Shown here piece by piece: positions 8,385-18,193 of a stretch of 64,000 bases of DNA. This DNA is from Cognataquiflexum rubidum. GTDB taxonomy: Bacteria > Bacteroidota > Bacteroidia > Cytophagales > Cyclobacteriaceae. A model generated the notes under the pieces. That model made no database searches. It worked only from the letters and a program-made list of their open reading frames with translations, and was not told where the DNA came from. Positions within the stretch are counted from its first letter, which is position 1. Every line of letters begins with the position of its first letter. The stretch lies in assembly GCF_022538115.1 (NCBI RefSeq), contig NZ_JAKZAL010000019.1, forward strand, positions 1 through 64,000, given 5' to 3'. A program made the translations under genes and the position numbers.

Positions 8385-10370
8385 ATGCTGAATTGTCACC
8401 AAATTCATTTGAAACCATCTATATCAAAATATCTATACTTTCTGGTATATGTCTTCATAATCTTCTATTTCAGCACTTTAGATTCCTATGGCCAAAATCC
8501 ACATGTAGACGCCAGCCTGTTTAAGGAAGGTTTGCTAGAATTAAAATTCAACGACGGTTGGCGGTACCAACGCGGCGACAATCTGGAATGGGCAAATCCT
8601 GATTTTGATGACGCTGATTGGCATAAAATCAATCCTATAGGACTAAAAGCTTACCAAATGCAGGATAGCCTGTGGTCGGGCTATGGCTGGTGGCGGATTA
8701 CCTTTACAGCCGATCCTAATACCATGGAAGCCATTGAAAGGCTGTATTTTTCCTCTTGGGGGGCAGCAGAAATTTATCTGGATGGGGAACTTGTGGAAAC
8801 TTATGGGAATTTTTCAACCGATAGCCAACTGGAAAAAACCCATACACCCAACTATGAACCGGACAGACCCTTAAAAATTAACCCTAAGGATGTTCATACC
8901 TTGGCAGTCAGGTTTTCAAACCATCAGGCAAAAAACAATTTTAAGATATTCAGGTACTTTGCCGAAAACCTGGGCTTTGATATAGGCTTTTCAACCGCAG
9001 TCCGGGCAAAATATTCAGACTTCCGATATCCCAATAGCTTTGCCACGCTGTCGGTAATAGTCGCGGTCCTATTTATTCTCTTGGTACTGCATGTGCTGTT
9101 ATACTTTAAATTCCGAAAGGAGGAGCCTTACCTAGTGATTACGCTCATCACCTTTTTCTTTTTGTGTGCAGCCCTTTGTGCCCATATACTCCTATTTTTT
9201 AAACTCAACGGTTTTACCAATCCCATTTTTAGTAGTATTTTAAATTCCGCTGCTTTTGGTTTGGGTTATGGGCTTTTACCCTATTCTTTAAGTTCTCTTT
9301 TTAGGATAGAAAAATTTTATTGGACCAGGCACTTGGTTTGGCTGGCACTTTTGAGGACAGCCAATTATTTTATCCCTGTTTTCAATTTCATTCTTTTTGA
9401 TGCGAGCATCATCCTTGCGGTCATTGTTTTGATGGTCATCATTATGAGGATCGCCATCAAAGAAAAAAATAAAGGAGCACTTTACGTGACATTTGGAGCC
9501 ATAGGTACTTCTGTTTTCTTATTGGTCAATAGAATGGTCAATGCTGAAATCATTACCCTAAGCACTTTTCTATATTATATTGACCTGATATTGCTGTATA
9601 TCAGTTACCCATTAGGTATTTACATTTATATCACCAATCAATATGGCAGGCTATTTCTTGCGATGGAGCAGGAAGTGCAAGATCGGACCCACCAACTCAA
9701 TGCCATGATCGCCAACCTGACCCAAACGCAAAAGGAGCTTTCAACAAAAAATGATGAAAATGTCCTGTTGCTGAAGGAGATCCATCACCGTGTTAAAAAT
9801 AACCTGGAAGTCGTATCAGGCCTGTTGGCATTACAGTTTGCCAAAATCGAGGATCCCAATATTCAGGAAGTCATGTTGGCAAGTCAAAACAGGGTAAAGT
9901 CGATGGGTATTTTGCATCAGAAACTTTATCAAAGTGAGCATTTGGCATTTATTGAGATGAAAAATTACTTTGAAAACCTCTGCGAGAATATTTTGGATTC
10001 TTACAATGAAACCGACAGGATCAATGTAAATATTGAGATGACCGAACTTGAACTGGATGTGGATACGGCTGTTCCCTTGGGTTTGATAGTCAATGAACTT
10101 CTGACAAATTCTTTGAAATATGCTTTTCCAAAGGGACAAAAAGGGAATATTGAATTGAGTTTGAAAAATTTGAATAATGACAATTTCCAGCTTAAAATCA
10201 GTGACAACGGAGTGGGCAAACCCTTGATTGGAAAGGCATTGGGAACAGGTTTTGGGACGCAGCTGGTGGATTTGCTTACCCGACAGATAGATGGGAAATT
10301 GATACAGGATGTCAGTAACGGAACGCTTATTCTAATCAATTTTGAAAGGCAGGTAGCGGCTAAGGTTTAA
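8385..10370 (+). CDS. Membrane sensor histidine kinase, 7TM receptor plus HisKA_2/HATPase
   Basis: The 661-residue protein begins with a membrane/signal segment (residues 15-35), followed by a periplasmic jelly-roll-like domain of about 180 residues (FNDGWRYQRGDNLEWANPDFDDADW; WRITFTAD; AAEIYLDGELVETYG) that resembles the sugar-binding fold in 7TM-DISM sensors. Seven hydrophobic segments follow between about residues 215 and 420. A short coiled coil leads to the HisKA_2 phosphoacceptor box LLKEIHHRVKNNLEVVSGLLALQ and a C-terminal ATPase domain with N box VNELLTNSLKYAF and G-boxes DNGVGKP and GTGFG. It should autophosphorylate on the His of EIHHR and pass phosphate to an unlinked response regulator, since none is encoded next to it. 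Ligand unknown. Family R and A repeats lie on either side of this region. Confidence 0.9.
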   Translation: MLNCHQIHLKPSISKYLYFLVYVFIIFYFSTLDSYGQNPHVDASLFKEGLLELKFNDGWRYQRGDNLEWANPDFDDADWHKINPIGLKAYQMQDSLWSGYGWWRITFTADPNTMEAIERLYFSSWGAAEIYLDGELVETYGNFSTDSQLEKTHTPNYEPDRPLKINPKDVHTLAVRFSNHQAKNNFKIFRYFAENLGFDIGFSTAVRAKYSDFRYPNSFATLSVIVAVLFILLVLHVLLYFKFRKEEPYLVITLITFFFLCAALCAHILLFFKLNGFTNPIFSSILNSAAFGLGYGLLPYSLSSLFRIEKFYWTRHLVWLALLRTANYFIPVFNFILFDASIILAVIVLMVIIMRIAIKEKNKGALYVTFGAIGTSVFLLVNRMVNAEIITLSTFLYYIDLILLYISYPLGIYIYITNQYGRLFLAMEQEVQDRTHQLNAMIANLTQTQKELSTKNDENVLLLKEIHHRVKNNLEVVSGLLALQFAKIEDPNIQEVMLASQNRVKSMGILHQKLYQSEHLAFIEMKNYFENLCENILDSYNETDRINVNIEMTELELDVDTAVPLGLIVNELLTNSLKYAFPKGQKGNIELSLKNLNNDNFQLKISDNGVGKPLIGKALGTGFGTQLVDLLTRQIDGKLIQDVSNGTLILINFERQVAAKV

Positions 10371-10433
10371 GTAGGTGGATGGTTCATTTTTGGGATTCAG
10401 GAATTCCTTCAACTTGATCAATTATTTTTAGTA

Positions 10434-10744
10434 TAGCCCCGAAGTGGGAAAAAAATAGAAGCAATGGGTAAGGTGCTACTCTGCATTTCCTATATTAGAG
10501 GATCTTCCTGAAGTATAAAATTCCAAAAAAGAAGACCGTTGTAAATTCTATTCTCGGATATCCTTCGGCCAACAGTCCACCACGGCGGAGCGAAATATAA
10601 GTAGCCATGGGCAAGGTGCTGCATTGATTTTTTTACTCACCATAATCCTCATGCACCGCAGCCCATGGTAAAGAATGAGGTTTGTTCTGTATTTCGGTCA
10701 CAAATCTCATTAGGTGGTGAATCTCAAATACCGAAATGGTTGGG
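10434..10744 (+). repeat. Structured repeat family A, copies A2 (truncated) and A3
   Basis: A2 (10434-10485) has only the 5' half: TAGCCCCGAAGTGGG and AATGGGTAAGGTGC, without the closing GCACC...GCCCAT arm. A3 (about 10584-10744) is complete: CCATGGGCAAGGTGC pairs with GCACCGCAGCCCATGG across a 37 bp loop, then GTATTTCGGTCACAAATC and CAAATACCGAAATGG form the second hairpin. The 100 bp between them is unrelated AT-rich sequence. Confidence 0.85.
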
Positions 10745-10800
10745 AAAATTTTATCATTTCAACTTTTCAATCCTGATGATTAATTGGCGTTTATTTCTCA

Positions 10801-10930
10801 TGTCACTTTTTGTCATGATACAAAAAGTAACCAATCCCGATAATTATCGGGACTAGCGAAATAATCCTCCTCCCCATGTGCCCTCGCCGGCCCGGAATTT
10901 CGCTTCCTCCCCGCGGGTGTTTCATAGGAG
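10801..10930 (+). repeat. Structured repeat family B, copy B1
   Basis: A first hairpin ACTTTTTGT-(6)-ACAAAAAGT is followed by an 18 bp palindrome centred on AATT (TCCCGATAATTATCGGGA), then AGCGAAAT...ATTTCGCT closing a loop that contains TCCTCC and CGCCGGCCCGG, and the tail TTCCTCCCCGCGG. Copies B2 (51761) and B3 (52166) share the layout but have different paired arms. Confidence 0.85.
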
Positions 10931-10989
10931 GTTTTTATTTAAGTTGAGGATTCTGGAATTCCTTCTTTTGGACCTTTAATTAAAAAAAA

Positions 10990-11156
10990 TAGCCCCGAAG
11001 CGGGCGAAACAACCATAGCCGTGGGCAAGGTGCTGCACTGCATTTCATACTCAATCTAAGCCTCAGGCACCGCAGCCCATGGTATAGATTCGGATTAGTT
11101 GGGTATTTCGGTCACGAATCCCTTTAGATAGAGAATTTCAAATACCGAAATGGTTG
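10990..11156 (+). repeat. Structured repeat family A, copy A4
   Basis: Complete copy: AGCCCCGAAGCGGGC mini-hairpin, CCGTGGGCAAGGTGC pairing with GCACCGCAGCCCATGG through one G-U type pair, and GTATTTCGGTCACGAATC with AAATACCGAAATGG. It lies 60 bp after B1 in a 1 kb stretch without genes (10371-11435). Confidence 0.88.
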
Positions 11157-11435
11157 GGGCGAATCCATTGGTAAATTTTTTCAATGGTGTGAACCGGAAA
11201 TTCTGACCGGAAACCATTTTTAATCCCCCTACCCCCCCCTTCACCCCTTCCTCTCCGTCCTCCGAGACCATTGGGGTAAATCCATCACAACCACCCCTTT
11301 GACATTTCTAATCCCTTATTTTTCTCCCTTGATGCAAATCATGGTTTTGGCTGATTTATGTCAGGTTTTTATCTATTATAACTAGATACTTTTAACACAA
11401 TACAACGATCCATTACCAACCAAAAATACCCTGTC

Positions 11436-11798
11436 ATGAACAACCTAAAATCCCAAACCATCCTCGAAGAAGCAGACGAAATGCTCAACACCGCAAAAGA
11501 AGAACTCTGCAGACCTGAAGAAGATGTCGTACACTATATGGTATGCAAGCATGCCTATAAGGCAATCACAAAATACATGGCAGGATACCTTATCGGTCAG
11601 GGTCAGGCCGTCTCACATTCGAGTTCTATCTCCGACCTTTTGGAAAAATGCCGCAATATCAATCCTACTTTTCAGAAACTCAACCTCGACCCGCTTTTGC
11701 GCCAAGGCAATCCGGAGGACTTGTGGATGAATACCCAAACGGCAAGAGAGTTCATAGACCTTGCTTCCAAAACAAGAAACATGATCGGCTTTGGCTGA
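11436..11798 (+). CDS. Small HEPN-like helical protein
   Basis: The 120-residue product is all helical, with the ILEEADEMLNTAKEELCRPEEDVVHYMVCKHAYKAITKYMAGYL arrangement seen in HEPN-domain proteins (two long helices, then KA(I) and a buried aliphatic face). The RX4-6H nuclease motif of toxic HEPN proteins is not visible, so an RNase role is not supported. It precedes the pyruvate:ferredoxin oxidoreductase gene by about 100-130 bp on the same strand, with a hairpin terminator or attenuator in between. It could assist the downstream oxidoreductase, but only synteny across genomes would show that. Fold call is by pattern and moderately sure. Confidence 0.65.
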   Translation: MNNLKSQTILEEADEMLNTAKEELCRPEEDVVHYMVCKHAYKAITKYMAGYLIGQGQAVSHSSSISDLLEKCRNINPTFQKLNLDPLLRQGNPEDLWMNTQTAREFIDLASKTRNMIGFG

Positions 11799-11812
11799 CC
11801 ACAAAAATATCC

Positions 11813-11870
11813 GAAGAGACTCCAAAAAGGATGGTTTTCCTCCCTGGAGTCTCTTCATGATTTGATTTTT
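11813..11870 (+). terminator. Rho-independent terminator or attenuator before nifJ
   Basis: GAAGAGACTCCA (11813-11824) and TGGAGTCTCTTC (11845-11856) form a perfect 12 bp stem with a 20 nt loop; a T-rich stretch (GATTTGATTTTTT) follows 8 bp later. It lies between the HEPN-like gene and nifJ and could partly or conditionally end transcription. Confidence 0.65.
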
Positions 11871-11931
11871 TAAACCTCCTCAAACCAATATCCTTATGAA
11901 TTTCAATCTGTTGAAAAAACCATCTAATGTC

Positions 11932-14900
11932 ATGGAAAATAAAAAAAACAACTTCAAATACCCCGGAACAAGGGTTGCGATGGATGGAAACACCGTCGCC
12001 ATCATGTGTGAAAGGGAATCTTCCGATGCCGCAGGTGCCTACCCCATCACACCTTCTACTCAAATGGGTGAATATTGGGCGGAAGAAGCCGCAAAAGGCC
12101 ATCTGAACATATCGGATAGGCCTTTGATTTTTATAGAGCCGGAAGGCGAACATGCCGCAGCGGCTGTTACTGCCGGCCTTTCCATGACGGGTTTGCGTTC
12201 GGCAAATTTCTCTTCCGGGCAGGGTATCGCCTACATGCACGAGTCACTCTATGCGGCTGTCGGCAAAAGACTCACCTACGTGCTCAATATCGGCGCCCGT
12301 GCCATGACCAAATCCACCCTCAACGTCCACGCAGGACATGATGATTACCATGCCATCGACGATACAGGGTTCTTCCAACTGTTCGCCAAAAAAGCACAGC
12401 ACGTTGCTGACCTCAATATCATATCCCACAAAATCGCCGAGCTTGCCCTGAACCCCGGGGTAATTGCCCAGGATGGATTTCTGACCACCCACCTTATCGA
12501 ATCGCTGATGCTTCCTGAAAGGGAACTGATCAAAGAATACCTCGGACGGCCTGACGACATTATCCCCACTCCCACTCCGGCACAAAGGATGATCTATGGC
12601 GATATGCGTCGTAGAATCCCCGAAGTATGGGATGTGGATAATCCGATGATGGCAGGTATCGTCCAAAATCAGGATTCCTACATGCAGAGTGTCGCCGCAC
12701 AGAGGCCTTTTTTCTTTGACCATATCAAAGACATTACCGATCAGGCTTTTGAAGATTACTATGCCCTCACCGGCAGGAAATATGAAAGGGTGATGACTTA
12801 CAGGGCAGAAGATGCCGAATACCTGATCCTTGGACAAGGCAGTGTCGTGTCAAGTGCCGAAGCAGTGGTGGATTATTTGAGAAGGACTCGCGGACTGAGA
12901 GTCGGGGTCGTTGACTTGGTGATGTTCAGGCCTTTCCCGGCGGATCTTTTGGGAAAAATCCTAAAAGGAAAAAAAGGCGTGACGATTTTGGAAAGATTGG
13001 ACCAACCGCTTTCTGAGGATTCTCCGATCATGCGGGAAGTCCGCTCCGTCATCACCAAATGCATCGAAAACGGAAATCACAAAAAAGACCTTCCCTATCC
13101 TGAACTTCCCTCCTACACTGCCGGCGAAATGCCCGCTTTGTACACAGGCTCTTTTGGTATGGGCAGCCGTGACCTTCAGCCCGAAGGTATCATCGGAGCA
13201 GTAGAAAATATGTTGCCGGACGGTAAACACAAAAAGAGATTTTACCTGTCCATTGACTTTATCAGGGAAAATGCCTTCACCCCAAAACAAAGGGAACACC
13301 AGGAAAATATACAGGAAGCCTATCCCCATGTCAAGGAACTCGCTGTCCATGGTTCAGAGAATCCAAACCTGATGCCGAAGGACGCCATCACCGTCAGATT
13401 CCACTCCGTCGGTGGTTGGGGTGCGATCACGACAGGTAAAAACCTGGCCATGACGCTTTTTGACCTGCTCGGATATGACATCAAAGCCAATCCGAAATAT
13501 GGCTCTGAAAAGAAAGGGCAGCCGACCACCTATTATTTGGCGGCAGCACCCGAGCCTATCACCATCAACTGCGAATACTACTTTGTCGATGTAGTGCTCT
13601 CTCCCGATCCCAATGTGTTCAAGCATACCAATGCTTTGGCAGGATTGAAAAACGGAGGCGCATTTATTATCCAAAGTGAAAGAAAAACTGCAGATGAAGT
13701 GTGGGCGGACATTCCAAAGCATTACCAAAAAACCATCATAGACAATGACATCCATGTATATTATGTAGATGGATTCAAGATCGCAAGGGAAGAAGCCACA
13801 GATCCCGAACTCCAGCTCAGGATGCAGGGAATTGCTTTCCAAGGGGCTTTCTTCGCAGCTTCTCCATTGATGAAAAAATCAGGGTTGACCGATGTCGCCC
13901 TGCTCAAAGCCATCGAGGACCAATTGCAACACAAATTCGGTGGCAAAGGTCAACGCGTGGTTGATGACAACATGCGTGTCGTCAGACGGGGTTTTGATGA
14001 AGTCTATGAAATCAAAAACAAAGTCCTTGGACTGCAGACCGAAAAATCAAACGGTCAGCTGATTCCGGTCATCCCGACCATGCTCAAGGATGCTCCAAAA
14101 AGCCAATCCAACCTGACCGATATCCATCGGTTTTGGGAGCAGACCGGCAGCTTTTACCAAAGCGGCCGAGGAAACGACAACCTCACAGATCCCTTTATCG
14201 GTCTTAGTGTCATCCCGGCAGCCACTTCAGTATTCCGGGACATGACAGGCATCCGTTTCGAACACCCGGAATGGGTCGCCGACAACTGTACTGCCTGCGG
14301 CAATTGCTACACGATCTGTCCCGATACAGCCATTCCCGGATTGGTCAGTGAACTCTCAGATGTGCTCGATACCGTTTTGAAAAGGGTGAAAAGAAACCAT
14401 GAAAAACTGGATTTTCTTCCCAAAACAATAAAACAAATAGAACCGAAAATCAGAGCGCTTTTTAATGAACCACATAAAGGGGTTACTGTGAATATGCTGA
14501 TCAATGAAGCCATTGACAATGTATTGGAAACAGAGGCCAAGGATTCTCTTCTGAGAATGGAGCTTGGATGGTTCAGGGAGGAATTGGGAGATTTTCAATT
14601 TGCCCTAACCAGACCTTATTATGACCTCCACGAAAAAAAGCAACCAAACAGCGGCGGTCTGTTCAGCATTACCATCAATCCAAACACCTGCAAAGGCTGT
14701 ATGGAATGCGTGAAAGTCTGTAACGACGATGCCTTGAAAGTGGTCAAGCAAACAGACGATTCCATTGCAAAATTGAGAGAAGAATGGAGCGTATGGTCTG
14801 ACCTTCCCAATACTCCAAAGAAATACAACCGCATCGACGATCTAGAAGAGAAAATCGGTCCACTCGAAACCATCCTCCTTGACAAAAATGCTTACCAGAG

Positions 14901-16836
14901 TTTTGCGAGTGGTGACGGGGCTTGTTTGGGTTGCTCTGAGAAATCAGTCGTCCACCTCTTTATGGCTACTGTGGAATCCCTGATGCTTCCCCGTGTTGAA
15001 AAACATGTGGCATATCTCGAAGGCCTGATCGACAAACTGGAAAAGCATATCCAAAGCAGGCTGATGAAATCCATGAACCTCATGGATACTGACCTGATGT
15101 CCAAAATCGTCGCAGAAAACCACGGAATGGACCTGACTATTTCGGGAATTGCCAGTAGGATGGAATCAGAAAAAGGTTCAGACCCCATCGATCCGGATTG
15201 GTTGACAAACACTACCAATATCCTTTCGGGACTGAAAAGCCTTCTTTGGAGATACACGGGAGGAACCACCGGAAAAGGCCGATCCAGCATGGGCATGACC
15301 AACTCGACAGGCTGTACCTCGGTATGGGGAAGTACTTATCCCTACAATCCTTATCCTTTCCCTTGGGCAAACCACTTGTTCCAGGACAGTACCTCCTTGG
15401 CGATGGGGATCTTTGAAGGCCATATGTCAAAAATGTCAGATGGGTTCAAACTGATCCGAAAAGCTGAAATGGAGCTCAAAGGAAATTACAATGTCAAAGA
15501 ACAAAAAGACTTCTTCACCTACTTCAATTGGGAGCAATTCACAGATGAAGAATGGAAATTATGTCCTCCGGTAGTAGCCTTGGGCGGTGACGGTGCGATG
15601 TATGATATCGGATTCCAGAACCTTTCCAGGATGATGGCCTCCGGCAAACCCATCAAGGTCATCGTCGTCGATACGCAAGTGTACTCCAACACCGGCGGTC
15701 AGGCCTGTACCTCAGGATTTATAGGGCAAGTTTCTGACATGGCGCAATATGGCAAAGTCTGGAAAGGCAAGTCCGAACCAAGAAAAGAAATCGGTCTTAT
15801 CGCCATGGCGCATAGAAATACCTATGTGATGCAGGGAACTTTGGCCAATACAAGCCACATGATCGAAGGATTTATCGAAGGTTTGCTGACCAAGCGTCCG
15901 GCACTGTTCAACCTCTACACTACCTGCCAACCTGAACATGGCGTGGCCGATGACCTGGGTGCACATCAGGCGAAGTTGGCGATGGAATCAAGGGCCTATC
16001 CGATTTTCAGGTACAATCCCGACAAAGGAAAAACCCCTCAGGAAGCATTTGACCTGGATGGAAACCCTGCCATGGATCAATTGTGGCCAACCTATGAGTT
16101 GAAATACATCGAAGGTGGCAGGCCAAAAACCATGACCGTGGCCATGACTTTTGCAGATTTTGCGATCACCGAGGCAAGGTTTAGGAAGCATTTCCGAAAA
16201 GCCCCAAGAGACACTTGGAATGAAAATATGGTCGTCTTGTCCGAATTCCTTGAGATGGACAAGAGTGCCCGAGAAGGCAAATTCCCTTATATCTGGGCTG
16301 TCGACCAAAAGCAATTGCTCAGCCGAGTTTTGGTAGCCAAACCGATGGTAGAATCCTGCGAAGAGCGCCGTGATTTTTGGATCATGCTCAGGGCCATTGC
16401 CGGAGTTTCCGACACCAAAGAACTTCCTAAAGAAGATGTGGAAAGCAAAGTCCGCGCAGAAGTGGTCAGCAGGATTGCAAGAGGCCTGATGAAAATGGCC
16501 GGAGATGACGGCGCAGGAATCATGGACTTGGTACAGGAAGAGCCAAAAGTAAATGTGAATGGCGCACCCAAAGCTGCCGCCACTGACGCAATGGCTCCTT
16601 GGATCGAGACTGAACTTTGTACTTCCTGCGATGAATGCACCAAACTCAACGGGAACATATTCGCCTACAACAAGGATAAGAAAGCCTTTATCAAAAATGC
16701 AGATGGCGGACCTTATATGGACTTGGTCAAAGCTGCCGAAAAATGCACCGCAGGCGTAATCCACCCGGGTTTACCTGCTGACAGGAATTTTGCAGATGCC
16801 GAAAAATGGATCAAAAGGGGAGAAAAATTCAACTGA
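11932..16836 (+). CDS. nifJ: Pyruvate:ferredoxin (flavodoxin) oxidoreductase, long single-chain form
   Basis: This enzyme oxidises pyruvate with CoA to acetyl-CoA and CO2 and passes electrons to ferredoxin. Domains in order: POR alpha part (residues 10-240, SSDAAGAYPITPSTQMGEYW), domain II with the CoA region (to about 400), gamma domain (485-670, VRFHSVGGWGAITTGKNLA), two [4Fe-4S] clusters (CTACGNCYTICPDTAIP near 786, CKGCMECVKVCNDDALK near 919), then the TPP domain (GDGACLGCSEKS; GGDGAMYDIGF near 1218; DTQVYSNTGGQACTSGF). At about 1634 residues it is some 450 longer than classic NifJ: it has an extended helical stretch between the ferredoxin and TPP parts, and a C-terminal tail from about 1562 with CTSCDEC and a fourth Cys (EKCTAG) that looks like one more ferredoxin-type cluster. 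The alternative ATG at 11896 adds 12 residues. First gene of the nifJ-rnf run. Confidence 0.93.
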   Translation: MENKKNNFKYPGTRVAMDGNTVAIMCERESSDAAGAYPITPSTQMGEYWAEEAAKGHLNISDRPLIFIEPEGEHAAAAVTAGLSMTGLRSANFSSGQGIAYMHESLYAAVGKRLTYVLNIGARAMTKSTLNVHAGHDDYHAIDDTGFFQLFAKKAQHVADLNIISHKIAELALNPGVIAQDGFLTTHLIESLMLPERELIKEYLGRPDDIIPTPTPAQRMIYGDMRRRIPEVWDVDNPMMAGIVQNQDSYMQSVAAQRPFFFDHIKDITDQAFEDYYALTGRKYERVMTYRAEDAEYLILGQGSVVSSAEAVVDYLRRTRGLRVGVVDLVMFRPFPADLLGKILKGKKGVTILERLDQPLSEDSPIMREVRSVITKCIENGNHKKDLPYPELPSYTAGEMPALYTGSFGMGSRDLQPEGIIGAVENMLPDGKHKKRFYLSIDFIRENAFTPKQREHQENIQEAYPHVKELAVHGSENPNLMPKDAITVRFHSVGGWGAITTGKNLAMTLFDLLGYDIKANPKYGSEKKGQPTTYYLAAAPEPITINCEYYFVDVVLSPDPNVFKHTNALAGLKNGGAFIIQSERKTADEVWADIPKHYQKTIIDNDIHVYYVDGFKIAREEATDPELQLRMQGIAFQGAFFAASPLMKKSGLTDVALLKAIEDQLQHKFGGKGQRVVDDNMRVVRRGFDEVYEIKNKVLGLQTEKSNGQLIPVIPTMLKDAPKSQSNLTDIHRFWEQTGSFYQSGRGNDNLTDPFIGLSVIPAATSVFRDMTGIRFEHPEWVADNCTACGNCYTICPDTAIPGLVSELSDVLDTVLKRVKRNHEKLDFLPKTIKQIEPKIRALFNEPHKGVTVNMLINEAIDNVLETEAKDSLLRMELGWFREELGDFQFALTRPYYDLHEKKQPNSGGLFSITINPNTCKGCMECVKVCNDDALKVVKQTDDSIAKLREEWSVWSDLPNTPKKYNRIDDLEEKIGPLETILLDKNAYQSFASGDGACLGCSEKSVVHLFMATVESLMLPRVEKHVAYLEGLIDKLEKHIQSRLMKSMNLMDTDLMSKIVAENHGMDLTISGIASRMESEKGSDPIDPDWLTNTTNILSGLKSLLWRYTGGTTGKGRSSMGMTNSTGCTSVWGSTYPYNPYPFPWANHLFQDSTSLAMGIFEGHMSKMSDGFKLIRKAEMELKGNYNVKEQKDFFTYFNWEQFTDEEWKLCPPVVALGGDGAMYDIGFQNLSRMMASGKPIKVIVVDTQVYSNTGGQACTSGFIGQVSDMAQYGKVWKGKSEPRKEIGLIAMAHRNTYVMQGTLANTSHMIEGFIEGLLTKRPALFNLYTTCQPEHGVADDLGAHQAKLAMESRAYPIFRYNPDKGKTPQEAFDLDGNPAMDQLWPTYELKYIEGGRPKTMTVAMTFADFAITEARFRKHFRKAPRDTWNENMVVLSEFLEMDKSAREGKFPYIWAVDQKQLLSRVLVAKPMVESCEERRDFWIMLRAIAGVSDTKELPKEDVESKVRAEVVSRIARGLMKMAGDDGAGIMDLVQEEPKVNVNGAPKAAATDAMAPWIETELCTSCDECTKLNGNIFAYNKDKKAFIKNADGGPYMDLVKAAEKCTAGVIHPGLPADRNFADAEKWIKRGEKFN

Positions 16837-16840
16837 TACC

Positions 16841-18193
16841 GTGCTGAACCTTCAATCACATACCTTCCGACACGGGGTTCATCCTCCGGAAAACAAAGAG
16901 GAGACAAATAAATTGCCCGTTCGGCAGTTTCCTTTCTCTCCTCTTATCATCCTTCCCATGCAGCAGCATATAGGAGCTCCCTCACGCATCATTGTGAAGG
17001 AAGGTCAGGAAGTGGTGAGAGGGCAACTTTTGGCGGAAGCCAATGGCTATATGTCCGTGCCGGTTCATGCTCCAGTTTCAGGAAAAATCAGAAAAATCGC
17101 CAAAGTCCCTGTCATTTCAGGACAGATGACCGAAGGGATCTACATTGAGACTTTCCATTATTCAGGTCAAGAAGTCAATGAAGGAATTCCTATTTCTCTG
17201 GATACCGCAACTCCCGAACAAATCCTCAAAGGCATCCAAGATGCCGGGATTGTGGGATTGGGAGGTGCGGCATTTCCCACCCATGTCAAACTCAAAATCC
17301 CTGAAGGGAAAGTTTGTGACTATCTGATCATCAACGGTATAGAATGCGAGCCTTACCTGACCACTGACCACCGGGTCATGCTCGAGCAGGCCAAGGATAT
17401 CTTAATAGGTATCCGCTATCTGATCAAAGCCACCGGTGCCAAGCAGGTCATCATCGGCATTGAAGGAAACAAACAGGATGCTGCAGACCATTTGTCCAAA
17501 CTCATTCCTGCAGACCTTCCTGTGACAGTACAAGTGGTCCCTGTCAAATATCCCCAAGGCGCCGAAAAAATGCTGATCACTTCTTTGCTCGGCAAGGAAG
17601 TTCCATCCGGAGGCTTGCCCATAGATGTCAATGCTGTCGTGGTCAATGTGGCCACCACTGCGGAGATTGGCAGATTACTGCCGCATGGTCAGGGAATCCA
17701 AGAGCGGGTGATTACGATCACCGGTCCGGGAGTGAAGAAAAAAGGCAATTACCTGATCCCCGTAGGAACGCCTTTGCGGTATGTCCTTGAGCAGGTCGGC
17801 GCAGCAGAAAACATCAGCGAAGTCTATATGGGCGGTCCGATGATGGGTGTGGCAGTCTCCAATCTGGATATTTCCATTGTCAAAGGAACATCAGGTATTG
17901 TGGTTTTTGGGGAGGACAATATCCCGAAAACAGAAAAAATATTTCCCTGCATCAAGTGCGGGGCCTGTGTGGATGCCTGTCCCATTTCCTTGAATCCATC
18001 GAAATTGGGCATTTTGGCAAAGTCAGAAGGGTATGATACCATGGCCGAGGAATTCCATTTGATGGATTGCTTCGAATGCGGCTCCTGTTCCTTTGTCTGC
18101 CCGTCCAATATCCCGCTTGTACAGTATTTCAGACTGTCCAAGGGGATTATCAGAAAACGCAACGCTGAAAAAACTGCCAAAGCCAATGTTTAG
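16841..18193 (+). CDS. rnfC: Rnf complex subunit RnfC, NADH/ferredoxin-side Fe-S flavoprotein
   Basis: RnfC is the peripheral NADH-binding subunit of the ion-translocating ferredoxin:NAD+ oxidoreductase. The GTG at 16841, 4 bp after the nifJ stop, places the conserved N-terminus (HTFRHGVHPPENKE) in the normal position; an in-frame ATG at 16790 would overlap nifJ by 47 bp. Visible parts: biotinyl-lipoyl-like hairpin (VHAPVSGKIRKI), the Rossmann-like FMN/NADH region with GLGGAAFPTHVKL and NGIECEPYLTTDHR, a SLBB domain (TGPGVKKKGNYLIPVGTPL), and two [4Fe-4S] motifs CIKCGACVDACPISLNP and CFECGSCSFVCPSNIP. It overlaps rnfD by 8 bp, so the run is tightly coupled. Confidence 0.93.
   Translation: MLNLQSHTFRHGVHPPENKEETNKLPVRQFPFSPLIILPMQQHIGAPSRIIVKEGQEVVRGQLLAEANGYMSVPVHAPVSGKIRKIAKVPVISGQMTEGIYIETFHYSGQEVNEGIPISLDTATPEQILKGIQDAGIVGLGGAAFPTHVKLKIPEGKVCDYLIINGIECEPYLTTDHRVMLEQAKDILIGIRYLIKATGAKQVIIGIEGNKQDAADHLSKLIPADLPVTVQVVPVKYPQGAEKMLITSLLGKEVPSGGLPIDVNAVVVNVATTAEIGRLLPHGQGIQERVITITGPGVKKKGNYLIPVGTPLRYVLEQVGAAENISEVYMGGPMMGVAVSNLDISIVKGTSGIVVFGEDNIPKTEKIFPCIKCGACVDACPISLNPSKLGILAKSEGYDTMAEEFHLMDCFECGSCSFVCPSNIPLVQYFRLSKGIIRKRNAEKTAKANV

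Noticed and set aside
10665-10856. 63-codon frame between A3 and B1
   Set aside because: Runs through the structured repeats; its sequence is repeat-derived.
15988-16764. 258-codon minus-strand frame
   Set aside because: Antisense shadow of the PFOR coding region.
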